From: Sodalis ligni
GTDB lineage: Bacteria; Pseudomonadota; Gammaproteobacteria; Enterobacterales; Enterobacteriaceae
Direction: 5' to 3'
DNA length: 64,000 nt
Assembly (NCBI RefSeq): GCF_016865525.2
Contig: NZ_CP075169.1
Location: 5,704,337 to 5,768,336, forward strand
The notes under the pieces were generated by a model, which worked only from the letters and a program-made list of their open reading frames with translations, was not told the DNA's origin and did not search any database. Shown here one piece after another: positions 35,418 to 43,434 of the stretch; within the stretch, counting starts at the first letter, position 1; each line of letters opens with the position of its first letter. The position numbers and the translations under genes were made by a program.

Positions 35418-35998
35418 GACATTACCCTTTTGTGTTCGGTGCGCCAAACGTTAAGCCAAACGCGGCGACGAAATACTTGATTCAACATTGTAAAGGATTC
35501 AATTCAACATACTGCCTTACCCCAGGCAGCGCAACGGGCAAGAGAGGAGAAGAGAGGAGAAGAGAGGAGAAGAGAGGAGAAGAGAGGAGAGGAGACCGGC
35601 CCGCGCCGGTATTTTTGCCTATCAGCCTATTTATTGTGCGCCATCATGTCGATATGCAGCCCATATAATGCATGTGAGTTTATCCCAGCGGTGAAATAAA
35701 AAATGATATCAATGAACGTTATATATCTTAAAATTACATCAAGCATATCTTTTTGAATAAATATTTTTCATAGTTCTTTTCTGTTTTTTATTTCGACTTT
35801 TTTAATCCTCCTGATAATATATACAGTGTCAAGACGGCGTATATTTCCACCTTTTATCTGATAACAGAACTACCAAGGTTTATCTGGCGTTTCGTTATTT
35901 CCCATGCCCGTTGTTTTCCCTACCTTGGTGCGGCAAACCGTTGGCAGTTCTTATTCGTCGTTCACCGTCAACAACGTTAAATCAAAGAGAGACCCACC
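35418..35998. other. Intergenic region with decanucleotide repeat and AT-rich tract
   Basis: A 581-bp region between divergent GST and SymE-like genes. After the repeat at 35541-35595, positions 35690-35830 are strongly AT-rich. The stretch 35900-35998 is the SymE-like leader, ending in a purine-rich AGAGAGACCC before the ATG. No credible ORF. Confidence 0.6.
35541..35595. repeat. Decanucleotide tandem repeat (AGAGAGGAGA)x5
   Basis: Five perfect copies at 35541-35590 plus the partial GGAGA. It is all-purine on the plus strand, so it is prone to slippage and to triplex formation. It lies between the GST and SymE-like genes. Confidence 0.95.
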
Positions 35999-36223
35999 AT
36001 GGCTAAAAAGGTTGTTCATGCAGTAACTCATACGGCACAAGCGGACCGTTCAGACCGGCGTTATATTGTGGGCTACGTTCCAAACGGCGGCAGGGACAAC
36101 CCTTCCCCGGCCATTTATCTTGGCGGCCGCTGGCTTGAGGCCTGCGGCTTTCTGACCGGCCAGCATGTCACGGTATCGGTGGAACCGGGGCGATTGGTTA
36201 TCAGGCCGGCCCCGGCGGCGTAA
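35999..36223 (+). CDS. SymE-like protein (74 aa)
   Basis: Small AbrB-fold protein of the SymE type I toxin family: RRYIVGYVPNGG...PAIYLGGRWLEACGFLTGQHVTVSVEPGRLVIRPA. E. coli SymE is an SOS-induced protein held in check by the antisense RNA SymR. No LexA box is evident upstream and no antisense gene can be called from sequence alone. It lies immediately before an rpn gene. A second family member is at 50500. Confidence 0.8.
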   Translation: MAKKVVHAVTHTAQADRSDRRYIVGYVPNGGRDNPSPAIYLGGRWLEACGFLTGQHVTVSVEPGRLVIRPAPAA

Positions 36224-36331
36224 CGGGCATGATCGTCTATAAATAAGCGCAAGACGCATTACAAGGCCCCATAGAAAATCTTTTTGGAGAAAAACGAGAA
36301 CGCCGTGTTGTTTCGATTGTTATAATTAATA

Positions 36332-37315
36332 ATGATATGGACATCTTATATGATAATTAATCATTCCCATCATGATGCATTATTCAAAACATTTTTGAGC
36401 GATGTCGGCATTGCCCGGGATTTTTTTCAAATACATTTGCCTCCCTCTTTACGGCAGCGCTGCAATTTTAATACACTGACCCTGTGCTCCGGTTCGTTTG
36501 TTGAAAAAAATTTACGCACCCATTACTCGGATATGCTTTATTCGGTGCGGACTCGCAAGGGAACAGGCTATATTTATTGTCTGGTGGAACACCAGAGCAG
36601 CCCGCATCGGTTAATGGCGTTTCGTTTGCTGCGTTATAGCCTGGCGGCCATGCAGCAGCACCTTGATCAGGGGCATAAAACGCTGCCGGTGGTGGTGCCG
36701 CTGTTGTTTTATCAAGGGGGCCTTAAAAGCGGTTACCCCTATGACAATGACTGGTTTAGCTGTTTCCGCGATGGGGAATTGGCCAGGGATGTTTATACCC
36801 GCCCCTTTCCTGTGATTGATCTGTCGGTCATTCCGGATGATGAGATTAAAACCCATCGACGGGTTGCATTGCTGGAACTGGTGCAAAAACATATTCGGTT
36901 GCGGGATATGTCACTGCTGGTTAAAGATATCATCAACCTGCTGAACCAATGGCGCCCATCAGAGGAACTGCGCAAAAGCCTGCTCACCTACATTGCGCAA
37001 GCAGGGAAAACTGATGATGCCGAAATTTTTGTGCGGATGCTGTCACAGCATGCGCCGCGTTGTCTGGAGGAAGAGGATATGATAACCATAGCACAACATT
37101 TTGAATTGATAGGGCTAAAGAAGGGCAAGCAGGAGGGAAAGCATGTCGGTCGAATAGAAGGCAAGTTGGAAGGCAAGTTGGAAGGTAAGCTTGAGGTAGC
37201 CCGGCAGTCTTTAGCGGATGGTACTGATCTTGCATTGGTCAAGAAGTGGACGGGTCTCACCGATGAGGAGCTCGACTGCCTGGTACAACAAAAAAAACAG
37301 GTCAATAAAAAATAG
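36332..37315 (+). CDS. Rpn-family PD-(D/E)XK nuclease
   Basis: Recombination-promoting nuclease/putative transposase (Rpn, Transposase_31) of 327 residues; an alternative start is six codons in (MIINHSHHDALFKTFLSD). Rpn proteins are DNA endonucleases, several linked to phage defence. Core: HDALFKTFLSDVGIARDFFQIHLP, the acidic motif SDMLYSVRTRKGTGYIYCLVEHQSS and MAFRLLRYSLAAMQQHL. The C-terminus carries GRIEGKLEGKLEGKLE repeats encoded by 12-bp DNA repeats. An internal in-frame start at 37079 with a strong ribosome-binding site could give a separate C-terminal antitoxin. Confidence 0.9.
   Translation: MIWTSYMIINHSHHDALFKTFLSDVGIARDFFQIHLPPSLRQRCNFNTLTLCSGSFVEKNLRTHYSDMLYSVRTRKGTGYIYCLVEHQSSPHRLMAFRLLRYSLAAMQQHLDQGHKTLPVVVPLLFYQGGLKSGYPYDNDWFSCFRDGELARDVYTRPFPVIDLSVIPDDEIKTHRRVALLELVQKHIRLRDMSLLVKDIINLLNQWRPSEELRKSLLTYIAQAGKTDDAEIFVRMLSQHAPRCLEEEDMITIAQHFELIGLKKGKQEGKHVGRIEGKLEGKLEGKLEVARQSLADGTDLALVKKWTGLTDEELDCLVQQKKQVNKK
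37079..37315 (+). CDS. Candidate intragenic RpnS antitoxin (78 aa)
   Basis: In-frame ATG inside the rpn gene, preceded by GGAGG (37066-37070) with 8-nt spacing. It would encode MITIAQHFELIGLKKGKQEG and onward through the EGKLEGK repeats to the same stop. Work on E. coli rpn genes showed that such internally started C-terminal proteins bind and inhibit the full nuclease. Expression here is inferred from the start signal only. Confidence 0.55.
   Translation: MITIAQHFELIGLKKGKQEGKHVGRIEGKLEGKLEGKLEVARQSLADGTDLALVKKWTGLTDEELDCLVQQKKQVNKK
37157..37192 (+). repeat. 12-bp tandem repeats in rpn
   Basis: GAAGGCAAGTTG twice, then GAAGGTAAGCTT, encoding EGKL repeats. Copy-number change keeps the frame and would vary the C-terminal domain length. 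Confidence 0.8.
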
Positions 37316-37387
37316 GTCAATAAAATAAAGGTCTTACCCCCTCGGCCATGACTGCTCAGGAGCGGCTGCGGAATGTCTACGCAGCAG

Positions 37388-38296
37388 TCAACGAATTGCC
37401 AGACCCTCCGTTAACGCCTGTAGCAGCGCATCAACCTTAGGCAGCAGCTGTTTGTTTTTTGGCCACACTAGATGCAACGGCAGTCCATCCAGGGAAACAT
37501 CCTTAAGCACCTGGACAAATGTGCCGTTTTCCAGACACTCGTTCACCAGCCAGGTGGCGATCTGGGCAATGCCGAGTCCGGCCCGCAGAGCAGCCAGCTG
37601 CGCCTCACTGTCGCTTACCATCATGCGATAGCCCATCATCGGAGGTCGGGTGACCACGTCCGGCGGGAAAGACCAGGGTTTCATCGCCCCGTTGGCGTTA
37701 CCGTAAACAATGTTGTCATGGTCAGCGAGATCTCCCAGGGTTGCCGGTACGCCCCGGCGCGCCAGATACGCCGGGGTCGTGCAGAAAATCAGCCTTTCGC
37801 ACCCCAGATAGCGGTGTCCTATGGCCGGCGGCAGCTCGTTGATGCCGCCGATTCTCACCGCGACGTCGATGCCTTCCTCCGCTAAATCAACCAGACGATC
37901 GGTGAAGGTGATATAAGGACGCAAATAAGGATGGCGATGGCAAAAATCGGTAAGGACGGGCATGACCTTAAGCCGTCCGAACGAGGCCGGTAAATCAATG
38001 CGCAGCCGTCCGGCAGGAGTGGTCTTTTGGGCCGCCAGCACCGATTCCGCTTCCGCCAAGTCATACAATATGCGGGTGCAGGTTTCGTAAAAGGCCTGCC
38101 CGGCATCGGTGAGTTTCAACTGCCGGGTAGTGCGTTCAAATAGGCGAACGCCCAGCCGCTGTTCAAGCCGGGCTACACTTTTACTGATGGCGGAACCGGT
38201 AAGGTTCAATTGTTCCGACGCCGCGACAAAACTGCCGCAGTCGGCGGCATAGACAAAAGGGGCGATGCCGGTCAGGCGTTCGAGGGAAGATGTCAT
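37388..38296 (-). CDS. LysR-family regulator
   Basis: A 302-residue LysR protein: FVYAADCGSFVAASEQLNLTGSAISKSVARLEQRLGVRLFERTTRQLKLTDAG forms the winged helix, and the effector domain follows (RLRIDLPASFGRLKVMPVLTDF). It is divergent from the PRISE-type reductase at 38420 with a 123-bp shared promoter, so it probably controls that gene in the usual LysR fashion. The DNA-binding half resembles that of the LysR gene at 19660-20568, as in many enterobacterial paralogues. Confidence 0.92.
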   Translation of the reverse strand: MTSSLERLTGIAPFVYAADCGSFVAASEQLNLTGSAISKSVARLEQRLGVRLFERTTRQLKLTDAGQAFYETCTRILYDLAEAESVLAAQKTTPAGRLRIDLPASFGRLKVMPVLTDFCHRHPYLRPYITFTDRLVDLAEEGIDVAVRIGGINELPPAIGHRYLGCERLIFCTTPAYLARRGVPATLGDLADHDNIVYGNANGAMKPWSFPPDVVTRPPMMGYRMMVSDSEAQLAALRAGLGIAQIATWLVNECLENGTFVQVLKDVSLDGLPLHLVWPKNKQLLPKVDALLQALTEGLAIR

Positions 38297-38419
38297 ATTA
38301 AGGACAAATATTCATTAATGGCCGGAAATAATAACTGAAATAAGAAATCAGTTCTAGTTTAAGCTGGCAGGCTAGAGCTTGGCGAAGCTATTTCACTGAC
38401 AGTATGGGAGTTATCCATC

Positions 38420-39487
38420 ATGCAGCATCGCGCATTGATTGTAGGCATCAGCGGCGTTATCGGCAGCGCGCTGGCGGAAAGACTGTTGGAAGACGGATGG
38501 CAGGTTTACGGCATCTCCCGCGGCCGTACCCCCGTTCCGGAAGGTTCGATTTCCCTGATTGCCGATCTCGCCTCCGAGCCGTCGGTACGGTCGGCGCTGC
38601 AAGGGCTGCAGGTTGATCGGGTATTTTTTGCCGCCTGGGCGCGGCAGGCCAATGAACAGGAGAACATCCGGGTCAACGGCGCCATGGTGCGCAACGTGCT
38701 GCATACTCTCGGCGGGACATTGGCCCATGGCCATGCCGCCCTGGTTACCGGATTAAAACACTATTTAGGTCCGTTTGACGCCTATGGCACCGGCGCGGTT
38801 CCCCCGACGCCCTTTCGTGAAGAGCAGGGGCGGCAGTCGGTGGATAATTTTTATTATGCCCAGGAAGATGAACTGTTCGCCGCGGCCAAACAATTTGATT
38901 TTTCCTGGAGCGTGCACCGGCCCCATACCATTATCGGCTATGCCATCGGCAATGCCATGAACATGGGGGTGACGCTGGCGGTCTATGCAACCTTATGCAA
39001 GCACACCGGGCGGCCGTTTGTGTTTCCGGGTTCGGCCATGCAGTGGCACGGTCTGACGGATATGACCGATGCCCGGCTGCTGGCCAGGCATCTGGAATGG
39101 GCCGCCACCCGGCCCGGCGGACAAAATGAAGATTTCAACGTGGTTAACGGCGATGTGTTCCGTTGGCAATGGATGTGGTCGCAACTGGCGGACTATTTCG
39201 GTATCGAGGCGGCGCCTTTCCCCGATTCCCCTCAACCGCTGGAACACCACATGCAGGATGCGGCGACCCAGTGGAAAGCCATTGCCGCACGTCATTCGCT
39301 GCGGGAAGCCGACGTTGATAAACTGGCCTCATGGTGGCACACCGACGCCGATCTCGGCCGGCCGATGGAGGTCATGACCAATATGAGCAAAAGCAGGAAA
39401 GCCGGGTTTTTGGACTATCAGGACACCCGCGACGCGTTTATCGACCTGTTTGAACTGTTGAAGGCTCAGCGGATTATTCCGGCCTGA
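38420..39487 (+). CDS. PRISE-type short-chain reductase
   Basis: NAD(P)H-dependent atypical SDR of the progesterone 5-beta-reductase/iridoid synthase-like (PRISE) family, 355 residues. N-terminal Rossmann motif ALIVGISGVIGSALAERL; LVTGLKHYLGPFDAYG carries the family's catalytic Lys, and NFYYAQEDELF the Tyr; WSVHRPHTIIGYAIGNAMN follows. PRISE enzymes reduce enones; the natural bacterial substrate is unknown. A divergent LysR gene is the probable regulator. Confidence 0.9.
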   Translation: MQHRALIVGISGVIGSALAERLLEDGWQVYGISRGRTPVPEGSISLIADLASEPSVRSALQGLQVDRVFFAAWARQANEQENIRVNGAMVRNVLHTLGGTLAHGHAALVTGLKHYLGPFDAYGTGAVPPTPFREEQGRQSVDNFYYAQEDELFAAAKQFDFSWSVHRPHTIIGYAIGNAMNMGVTLAVYATLCKHTGRPFVFPGSAMQWHGLTDMTDARLLARHLEWAATRPGGQNEDFNVVNGDVFRWQWMWSQLADYFGIEAAPFPDSPQPLEHHMQDAATQWKAIAARHSLREADVDKLASWWHTDADLGRPMEVMTNMSKSRKAGFLDYQDTRDAFIDLFELLKAQRIIPA

Positions 39488-39498
39488 CCCGGCATGCG

Positions 39499-40479
39499 CT
39501 ATTCGGCACATGCCTGCGCCATCATCTCCATGATGCGTCGCGCCTCGGACAGGCATTCGCTGCGAGGATTTACGCCAATCCAGACATCCAGCGCCATGGC
39601 CTCGCGAAAGACGCCGTTCAGCGGCATAAAATGAGGATTCTGGCCGCCGGTGCCGTCGGTAAGCAGGCCGATGCAGCCCGACCAGCGTACCAACTCCCGC
39701 AGCATGTCGTAAGATTGCACCTCTATTACCCCGTGCCGGCGCCCGGCAATCATATCATTCCAGGGATGCAGGCCGGGGAGATTACTGAAACCCTGGTATT
39801 GCGCCAGCAGGTAATCTTCCAGATCCTCCAGTCGGCAGGGGATGATACGCTTGCTGGCATAACTGCCGGCGATATGCGGCAAATACCCTAGTTTCGTCAG
39901 TCGTCGTTCATCGAGGAACGTCCTTGCCGCCGGGACGGGGGAAGCCGAGGTACCGATCCAGATCTTCAAATCCGCCGGCTGATGGTCCTCCGCCAGCGGA
40001 TCTTGCAACACCATCTTGGTACCGGCATTCTTGCGTAACCAGGAAATAAGCGAACGGAACAGAGCCCCTTCCAACAGCATGGGCGGTATCGACAGCCGGA
40101 TCGGCGTTATCATCGGTAACGCCGCGCTATCGCCTTCGGCGAAAAAAGCATCCCGCACCAGGGTATGCAGATATTTACCGGCCGAGGTGAGTTCCAGCAC
40201 GCTGTTTTTTTGCACGAATACCCGGCTGCCCAGCCGCTGCTCCAGCCGCGTGATGCTTTTACGCAAGATATCCGCCCGCATGCCGAAGCGGCGGGCAACC
40301 TGATTAAAACTGCCGCAGCGGGCGATGGCCAGAAAATGTCCGGCAGCGGTTTTATCCTCGCCGAAAAAACGTTGCCAGGAAACCGGCTCCTCAATGGACG
40401 ATGCTACCCCCTTGAATACATGGGTTTCCCGTAGCGCCATGTTTTGACCGGATAAAGCGGCCGGGGTGCGTTGCGCCAT
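39499..40479 (-). CDS. LysR-like regulator at the end of the TPS operon
   Basis: A 326-residue protein with a LysR-type winged helix displaced from the N-terminus (about 44-100: TAAGHFLAIARCGSFNQVARRFGMRADILRKSITRLEQRLGSRVFVQKN) and a divergent effector domain (RLSIPPMLLEGALFRSLISWL, EVQSYDMLRELVRWSGCIGLLTDG). It starts 5 bp after the exported TonB-C-like gene, so it is the tenth and last gene of the secretion operon and may autoregulate it. The 45-residue N-terminal extension is unusual for LysR. Confidence 0.8.
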   Translation of the reverse strand: MAQRTPAALSGQNMALRETHVFKGVASSIEEPVSWQRFFGEDKTAAGHFLAIARCGSFNQVARRFGMRADILRKSITRLEQRLGSRVFVQKNSVLELTSAGKYLHTLVRDAFFAEGDSAALPMITPIRLSIPPMLLEGALFRSLISWLRKNAGTKMVLQDPLAEDHQPADLKIWIGTSASPVPAARTFLDERRLTKLGYLPHIAGSYASKRIIPCRLEDLEDYLLAQYQGFSNLPGLHPWNDMIAGRRHGVIEVQSYDMLRELVRWSGCIGLLTDGTGGQNPHFMPLNGVFREAMALDVWIGVNPRSECLSEARRIMEMMAQACAE

Positions 40480-40483
40480 AGGG

Positions 40484-40912
40484 TTATACCTTATAAGTCA
40501 ATTGTAAACGCAGGATCAGGGGCATCGGCATATCCTGCGGCGGCTGCCGGCCCAGGGGCTGCGCCGTCAGAACCTCGAACAGATCCTTGGCGGCCTGGGC
40601 ATTGCCCAGCTCGGGAATGCCCAGGCGGACAATCTTTCCGCTGTCGTCCAACCAGACGCGGACCACCAGGTCAGGCAGCTGTTCTGCGTTTTTTTGCGCA
40701 TTGCCATCGAGAAAATCGTGAAAACGCCGGGCCGCCGGATTATCGTCCCGGGCAAGAGATTCCTGCAGCGTCAAACCCACATACCGACCGTAGCTGTCCC
40801 AATCCTGAGGTCCGGCCGAGGCCGGCGCCACTGCTACCGAGCCGATAAACAGCGCCAGCAGTCCCATCAGACGGGATTTCCATCCGTTCTCAGCTTGCTT
40901 GCCTCGGCTCAT
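40484..40912 (-). CDS. Exported TonB-C-like protein
   Basis: A 142-residue protein with a signal peptide (SRLMGLLALFIGSVAVAPASA, cleavage near residue 33), predicted soluble in the periplasm. The mature part parallels the C-terminal domain of the TonB encoded upstream: YGRYVGLTLQESLARDD against YGQYLSQAFQRALSLDE, and VRVWLDDSGKIVRLGIPELG...LILRLQL against VNVWLNEAGQVTRAELVKSS...VRMSLQG. It lacks the membrane anchor and the proline-rich spacer. It may be a soluble competitor or adaptor in the energy-transfer complex; that role is inference. Confidence 0.75.
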   Translation of the reverse strand: MSRGKQAENGWKSRLMGLLALFIGSVAVAPASAGPQDWDSYGRYVGLTLQESLARDDNPAARRFHDFLDGNAQKNAEQLPDLVVRVWLDDSGKIVRLGIPELGNAQAAKDLFEVLTAQPLGRQPPQDMPMPLILRLQLTYKV

Positions 40913-40931
40913 GGCCTTGCCCTCCGGCAGC

Positions 40932-42062
40932 CTATGGCTGCGTTACCATATTGGTTAGCGCCGCATCATCGATATTCAACGGCGAGACGGTGGTGAGATG
41001 AGCCAGATAATCCTGGGCTTGCTGGCGCTGGCGCTGCTGGCGCAAGGCGGCGCGTAATTGCGGCGTCACCTCTTCCAGGGTCGCGGTGCGAGCCGGCTGC
41101 ACATCTTCCAGTTTGATGATGTGGAAACCCTCTGCTGACTCGATGGGGTCCGACACGTCGCCTTTGCCGAGCGCGGCGACGCTCCCCCTGACTTCCGGCG
41201 TTAGCTGTTGCAAAGGTAATTCACCAATATCACCGCCCTTCGCCACCGATTGCGCATCCTGCGAAAACTGGCGCGCCAGCTCGGCGAAATCAGCCCCGCC
41301 GGCGCGGGCCTTGACCACCAGCGCAGCCGCCTGTTTACGTACCGACGCTACCGCCGCCGCATCACCGGACGGCGCCGCCAGGTAGATCTGGCGCAAATGA
41401 TAACGCGGCGGCACCTGCAGCTTCCCTTTGGCCTGCTCATAGGCTGCCGAAATTTCCTCGGCGGAAGGATAGGTTTGCGGCACCTGGCTCACGGCGTCCA
41501 AATAGCTGCGCAACAAAATCTGCTGATCCGCCTCCCGCTCCGCGCTTATCACCTCCGGCCGCCGATCCCAGTTTTTACTCCGTGCTTCCGCCGCCAGCGC
41601 TTTTTCGGCCAGATGTTCCCGCATCCACTGTTCGCGGACTTCCGGTTTGTCTTGTAGCGCCGCGCGCCCTTCCGGCGGCAGAGCGGCCAGCCACTGCTCC
41701 ACCTCTTGCCGGCTGATGGTCACCGTTCCCAGGCTGGCTACCGAAGCGGCGGCGCCCGTCGCGGCGGTTTTATCGGCGGCTTGGGCAGATGATATGGGCG
41801 ACGCGTCGGCGTTTACCGACGATGCGGTTTGATCCCCGACGGTAGCCGAAGCCGCGGAGCCAACCGCCGCCACTGCCGAGGGCGAATGTTTTTTCTGCGT
41901 CAGCGCCACGCCGGCCACTATGACGCAGACGGCTGCCGCAACGACGGTCATGGCGACCTTCCGAGACGGCCGCCGGCCTTTGCCGCCCTCTTTTTGATAA
42001 ATAGGGCAATGCTTGTTTTCAAGATCCAGCATTTCCTGTGCCTCGGTTTGGCGGCGGTTCAT
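40932..42062 (-). CDS. Membrane-anchored PpiC-type peptidyl-prolyl isomerase
   Basis: A 376-residue parvulin-type PPIase/chaperone facing the periplasm. One N-terminal transmembrane segment (VAMTVVAAAVCVIVAGVAL, about 37-55), a low-complexity Ala/Ser linker, a SurA-like N-domain (VTISRQEVEQWLAALPPEGRAAL...REHLAEKALAAEA) and a rotamase domain (about 222-320: YHLRQIYLAA, ADFAELARQFSQDAQSVAKGGDIGELP, VSDPIESAEGFHIIKLEDVQPA). It overlaps the YbjN-like gene by 4 bp. In this operon it probably keeps the giant exoprotein or the beta-barrels unfolded during periplasmic transit. Confidence 0.88.
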   Translation of the reverse strand: MNRRQTEAQEMLDLENKHCPIYQKEGGKGRRPSRKVAMTVVAAAVCVIVAGVALTQKKHSPSAVAAVGSAASATVGDQTASSVNADASPISSAQAADKTAATGAAASVASLGTVTISRQEVEQWLAALPPEGRAALQDKPEVREQWMREHLAEKALAAEARSKNWDRRPEVISAEREADQQILLRSYLDAVSQVPQTYPSAEEISAAYEQAKGKLQVPPRYHLRQIYLAAPSGDAAAVASVRKQAAALVVKARAGGADFAELARQFSQDAQSVAKGGDIGELPLQQLTPEVRGSVAALGKGDVSDPIESAEGFHIIKLEDVQPARTATLEEVTPQLRAALRQQRQRQQAQDYLAHLTTVSPLNIDDAALTNMVTQP

Positions 42063-42679
42063 AGCGCAACCGTATTGGTTTTATCATCCGCTGCGTAGGT
42101 TTTCCGGCCTTGGATGTCGGTATCAACGGCGTCCTGTTCCGCATCAAGCTGCCCGGCCATGGTGATGTTCTTTGCCGCATCAACCCTTTCTGCGGTCTCA
42201 GCCCCGTTGCCGTCGGCCGCGGCGGCGGATTCTTTTGCCTTACCCGGCTGCGGCGCGGCGCTGAATGTCCGCAGATACAACAGGAATTCCTGCAGCAGAC
42301 GATCCCAAAGCTCGATACTGGCGCGCAGATAGCGTTGATTTACCCCGCCGGCCACCACCACGTCCATCTCCAGCACCAAAAATCCCCCTTGCTCGCTTAA
42401 GCGGGAAAAACGTTTTGATTGATTCCACTTTTCCACCAGCCCGGAGGGCAACGCGCCGTTCACCCGCAGGGCGCAGCTCAGGGTGAAATCCAGGAACGTT
42501 CCCGGCTCCGGGGAGGGGTTGCCGAAACGCACGGCAAAGCCGATTCCCTGGCTGGCGCTCAGTAATTGCACGATACCGCCCTGCTCCGACTCATTGGTCC
42601 GGTAGCCCGCCCCTTGTAACAGGTCGGTGAGCAGTTGCACGGTGACGTTTTCAATCAATGCCGGTTCGTTCATATTCAT
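42059..42679 (-). CDS. YbjN-domain protein
   Basis: A 206-residue cytosolic protein. Residues about 5-140 show the YbjN/type III-chaperone-like pattern: IENVTVQLLTDLLQGAGY, FLDFTLSCALRV, VEKWNQSKRFSRLSEQGGFLVLEMDVVVAGGVNQRYLRASIELWDRLLQEFLLYL. The C-terminal 60 residues are polar and disordered. YbjN-fold proteins include secretion-chaperone-like folds, so a role in handling an operon product is conceivable. It overlaps the PPIase gene by 4 bp and follows the coiled-coil gene by 23 bp. Confidence 0.75.
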   Translation of the reverse strand: MNMNEPALIENVTVQLLTDLLQGAGYRTNESEQGGIVQLLSASQGIGFAVRFGNPSPEPGTFLDFTLSCALRVNGALPSGLVEKWNQSKRFSRLSEQGGFLVLEMDVVVAGGVNQRYLRASIELWDRLLQEFLLYLRTFSAAPQPGKAKESAAAADGNGAETAERVDAAKNITMAGQLDAEQDAVDTDIQGRKTYAADDKTNTVAL

Positions 42680-42702
42680 CTCTCGCTTAACAAGGAATTG
42701 GG

Positions 42703-43404
42703 TTATTTCTTCTGCGCAGTGGCCGCTGCCGCGACCGGCTGCCGGGCGTCAGCCCGGTTTTCATACAGTTTGTCGCCATAGGATTGGGCAATCTCATCAA
42801 ACTTCACCCGCGACGTGGTGGCGAACGGCTCGCGGATTTTTATCAGACTGCCGGTGCCCAATCCTTCATAGGCCTTAAGCACTTCATTGCCCAGTTCGTA
42901 TAATCGCTGGTTTTTTACTCCGCAAGAGGCCAAGGCGGCTTTTTGCTGCGCCAGCTGCGTCTGCAGACTGATGCGCTGGGCTTCAGAGTTTTTTGCCATG
43001 CCCAGCAGCTGATCGTAGGCCTGTTTGAATTGGCCCACCTGCTGCTGGCTGGCCTCTACCTGGCTCTGGGCCTGGCTGCGTACCGCATCCTGCTGCTGCG
43101 CCAGGGTTTTGTTCTGATCGGCAGCTTTATCCCGCTCAGCCTGCAGCGATTTGATTTGATCCTGCAAAACGGCGTTTTGAGCTTCAGCCGCGTTGCGCGC
43201 CGCCTGCATTTGCGCCTGCGCTGCCTGCAGGGCCTGTAACTGCTGGCTGGTGCTGCGCAATTGCAAACGAAGACGATCCTCGATGCTTTGCGTCTGATCC
43301 GCGCCGCTGGCGATGCCGGGCGCCATCAGGACGCTGCCCCCCATCAACAGGGCCAGCGCCATCAGCAAAACGCGTCCGCCGCGGGATTGGGTATTGTCGT
43401 TCAT
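42703..43404 (-). CDS. Exported coiled-coil protein of the TPS operon
   Basis: A 233-residue periplasmic protein with a signal peptide (VLLMALALLMGGSVLMAPGIASG) followed by a long Gln/Ala-rich coiled coil (about 38-160, heptads of LQALQAAQAQMQAARNAAEA type). Its globular end is LYELGNEVLKAYEGLGTGSLIKIREPFATTSRVKFDEIAQSYGDKLYE. This pattern is typical of the small coiled-coil partner found in DUF3739-type TPS/ExbBD loci. It could act as a periplasmic scaffold between the ExbB extension and the outer membrane (inference). Confidence 0.75.
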   Translation of the reverse strand: MNDNTQSRGGRVLLMALALLMGGSVLMAPGIASGADQTQSIEDRLRLQLRSTSQQLQALQAAQAQMQAARNAAEAQNAVLQDQIKSLQAERDKAADQNKTLAQQQDAVRSQAQSQVEASQQQVGQFKQAYDQLLGMAKNSEAQRISLQTQLAQQKAALASCGVKNQRLYELGNEVLKAYEGLGTGSLIKIREPFATTSRVKFDEIAQSYGDKLYENRADARQPVAAAATAQKK

Positions 43405-43434
43405 GAAAATTCGCCCCCCATAAAAAGACTCCCC

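Noticed and set aside
35432..35668. Plus-strand frame containing an Arg/Glu-rich repeat (GEERRREEK type)
   Set aside because: It is produced by the purine decanucleotide repeat and lies inside the promoter region of the GST gene.
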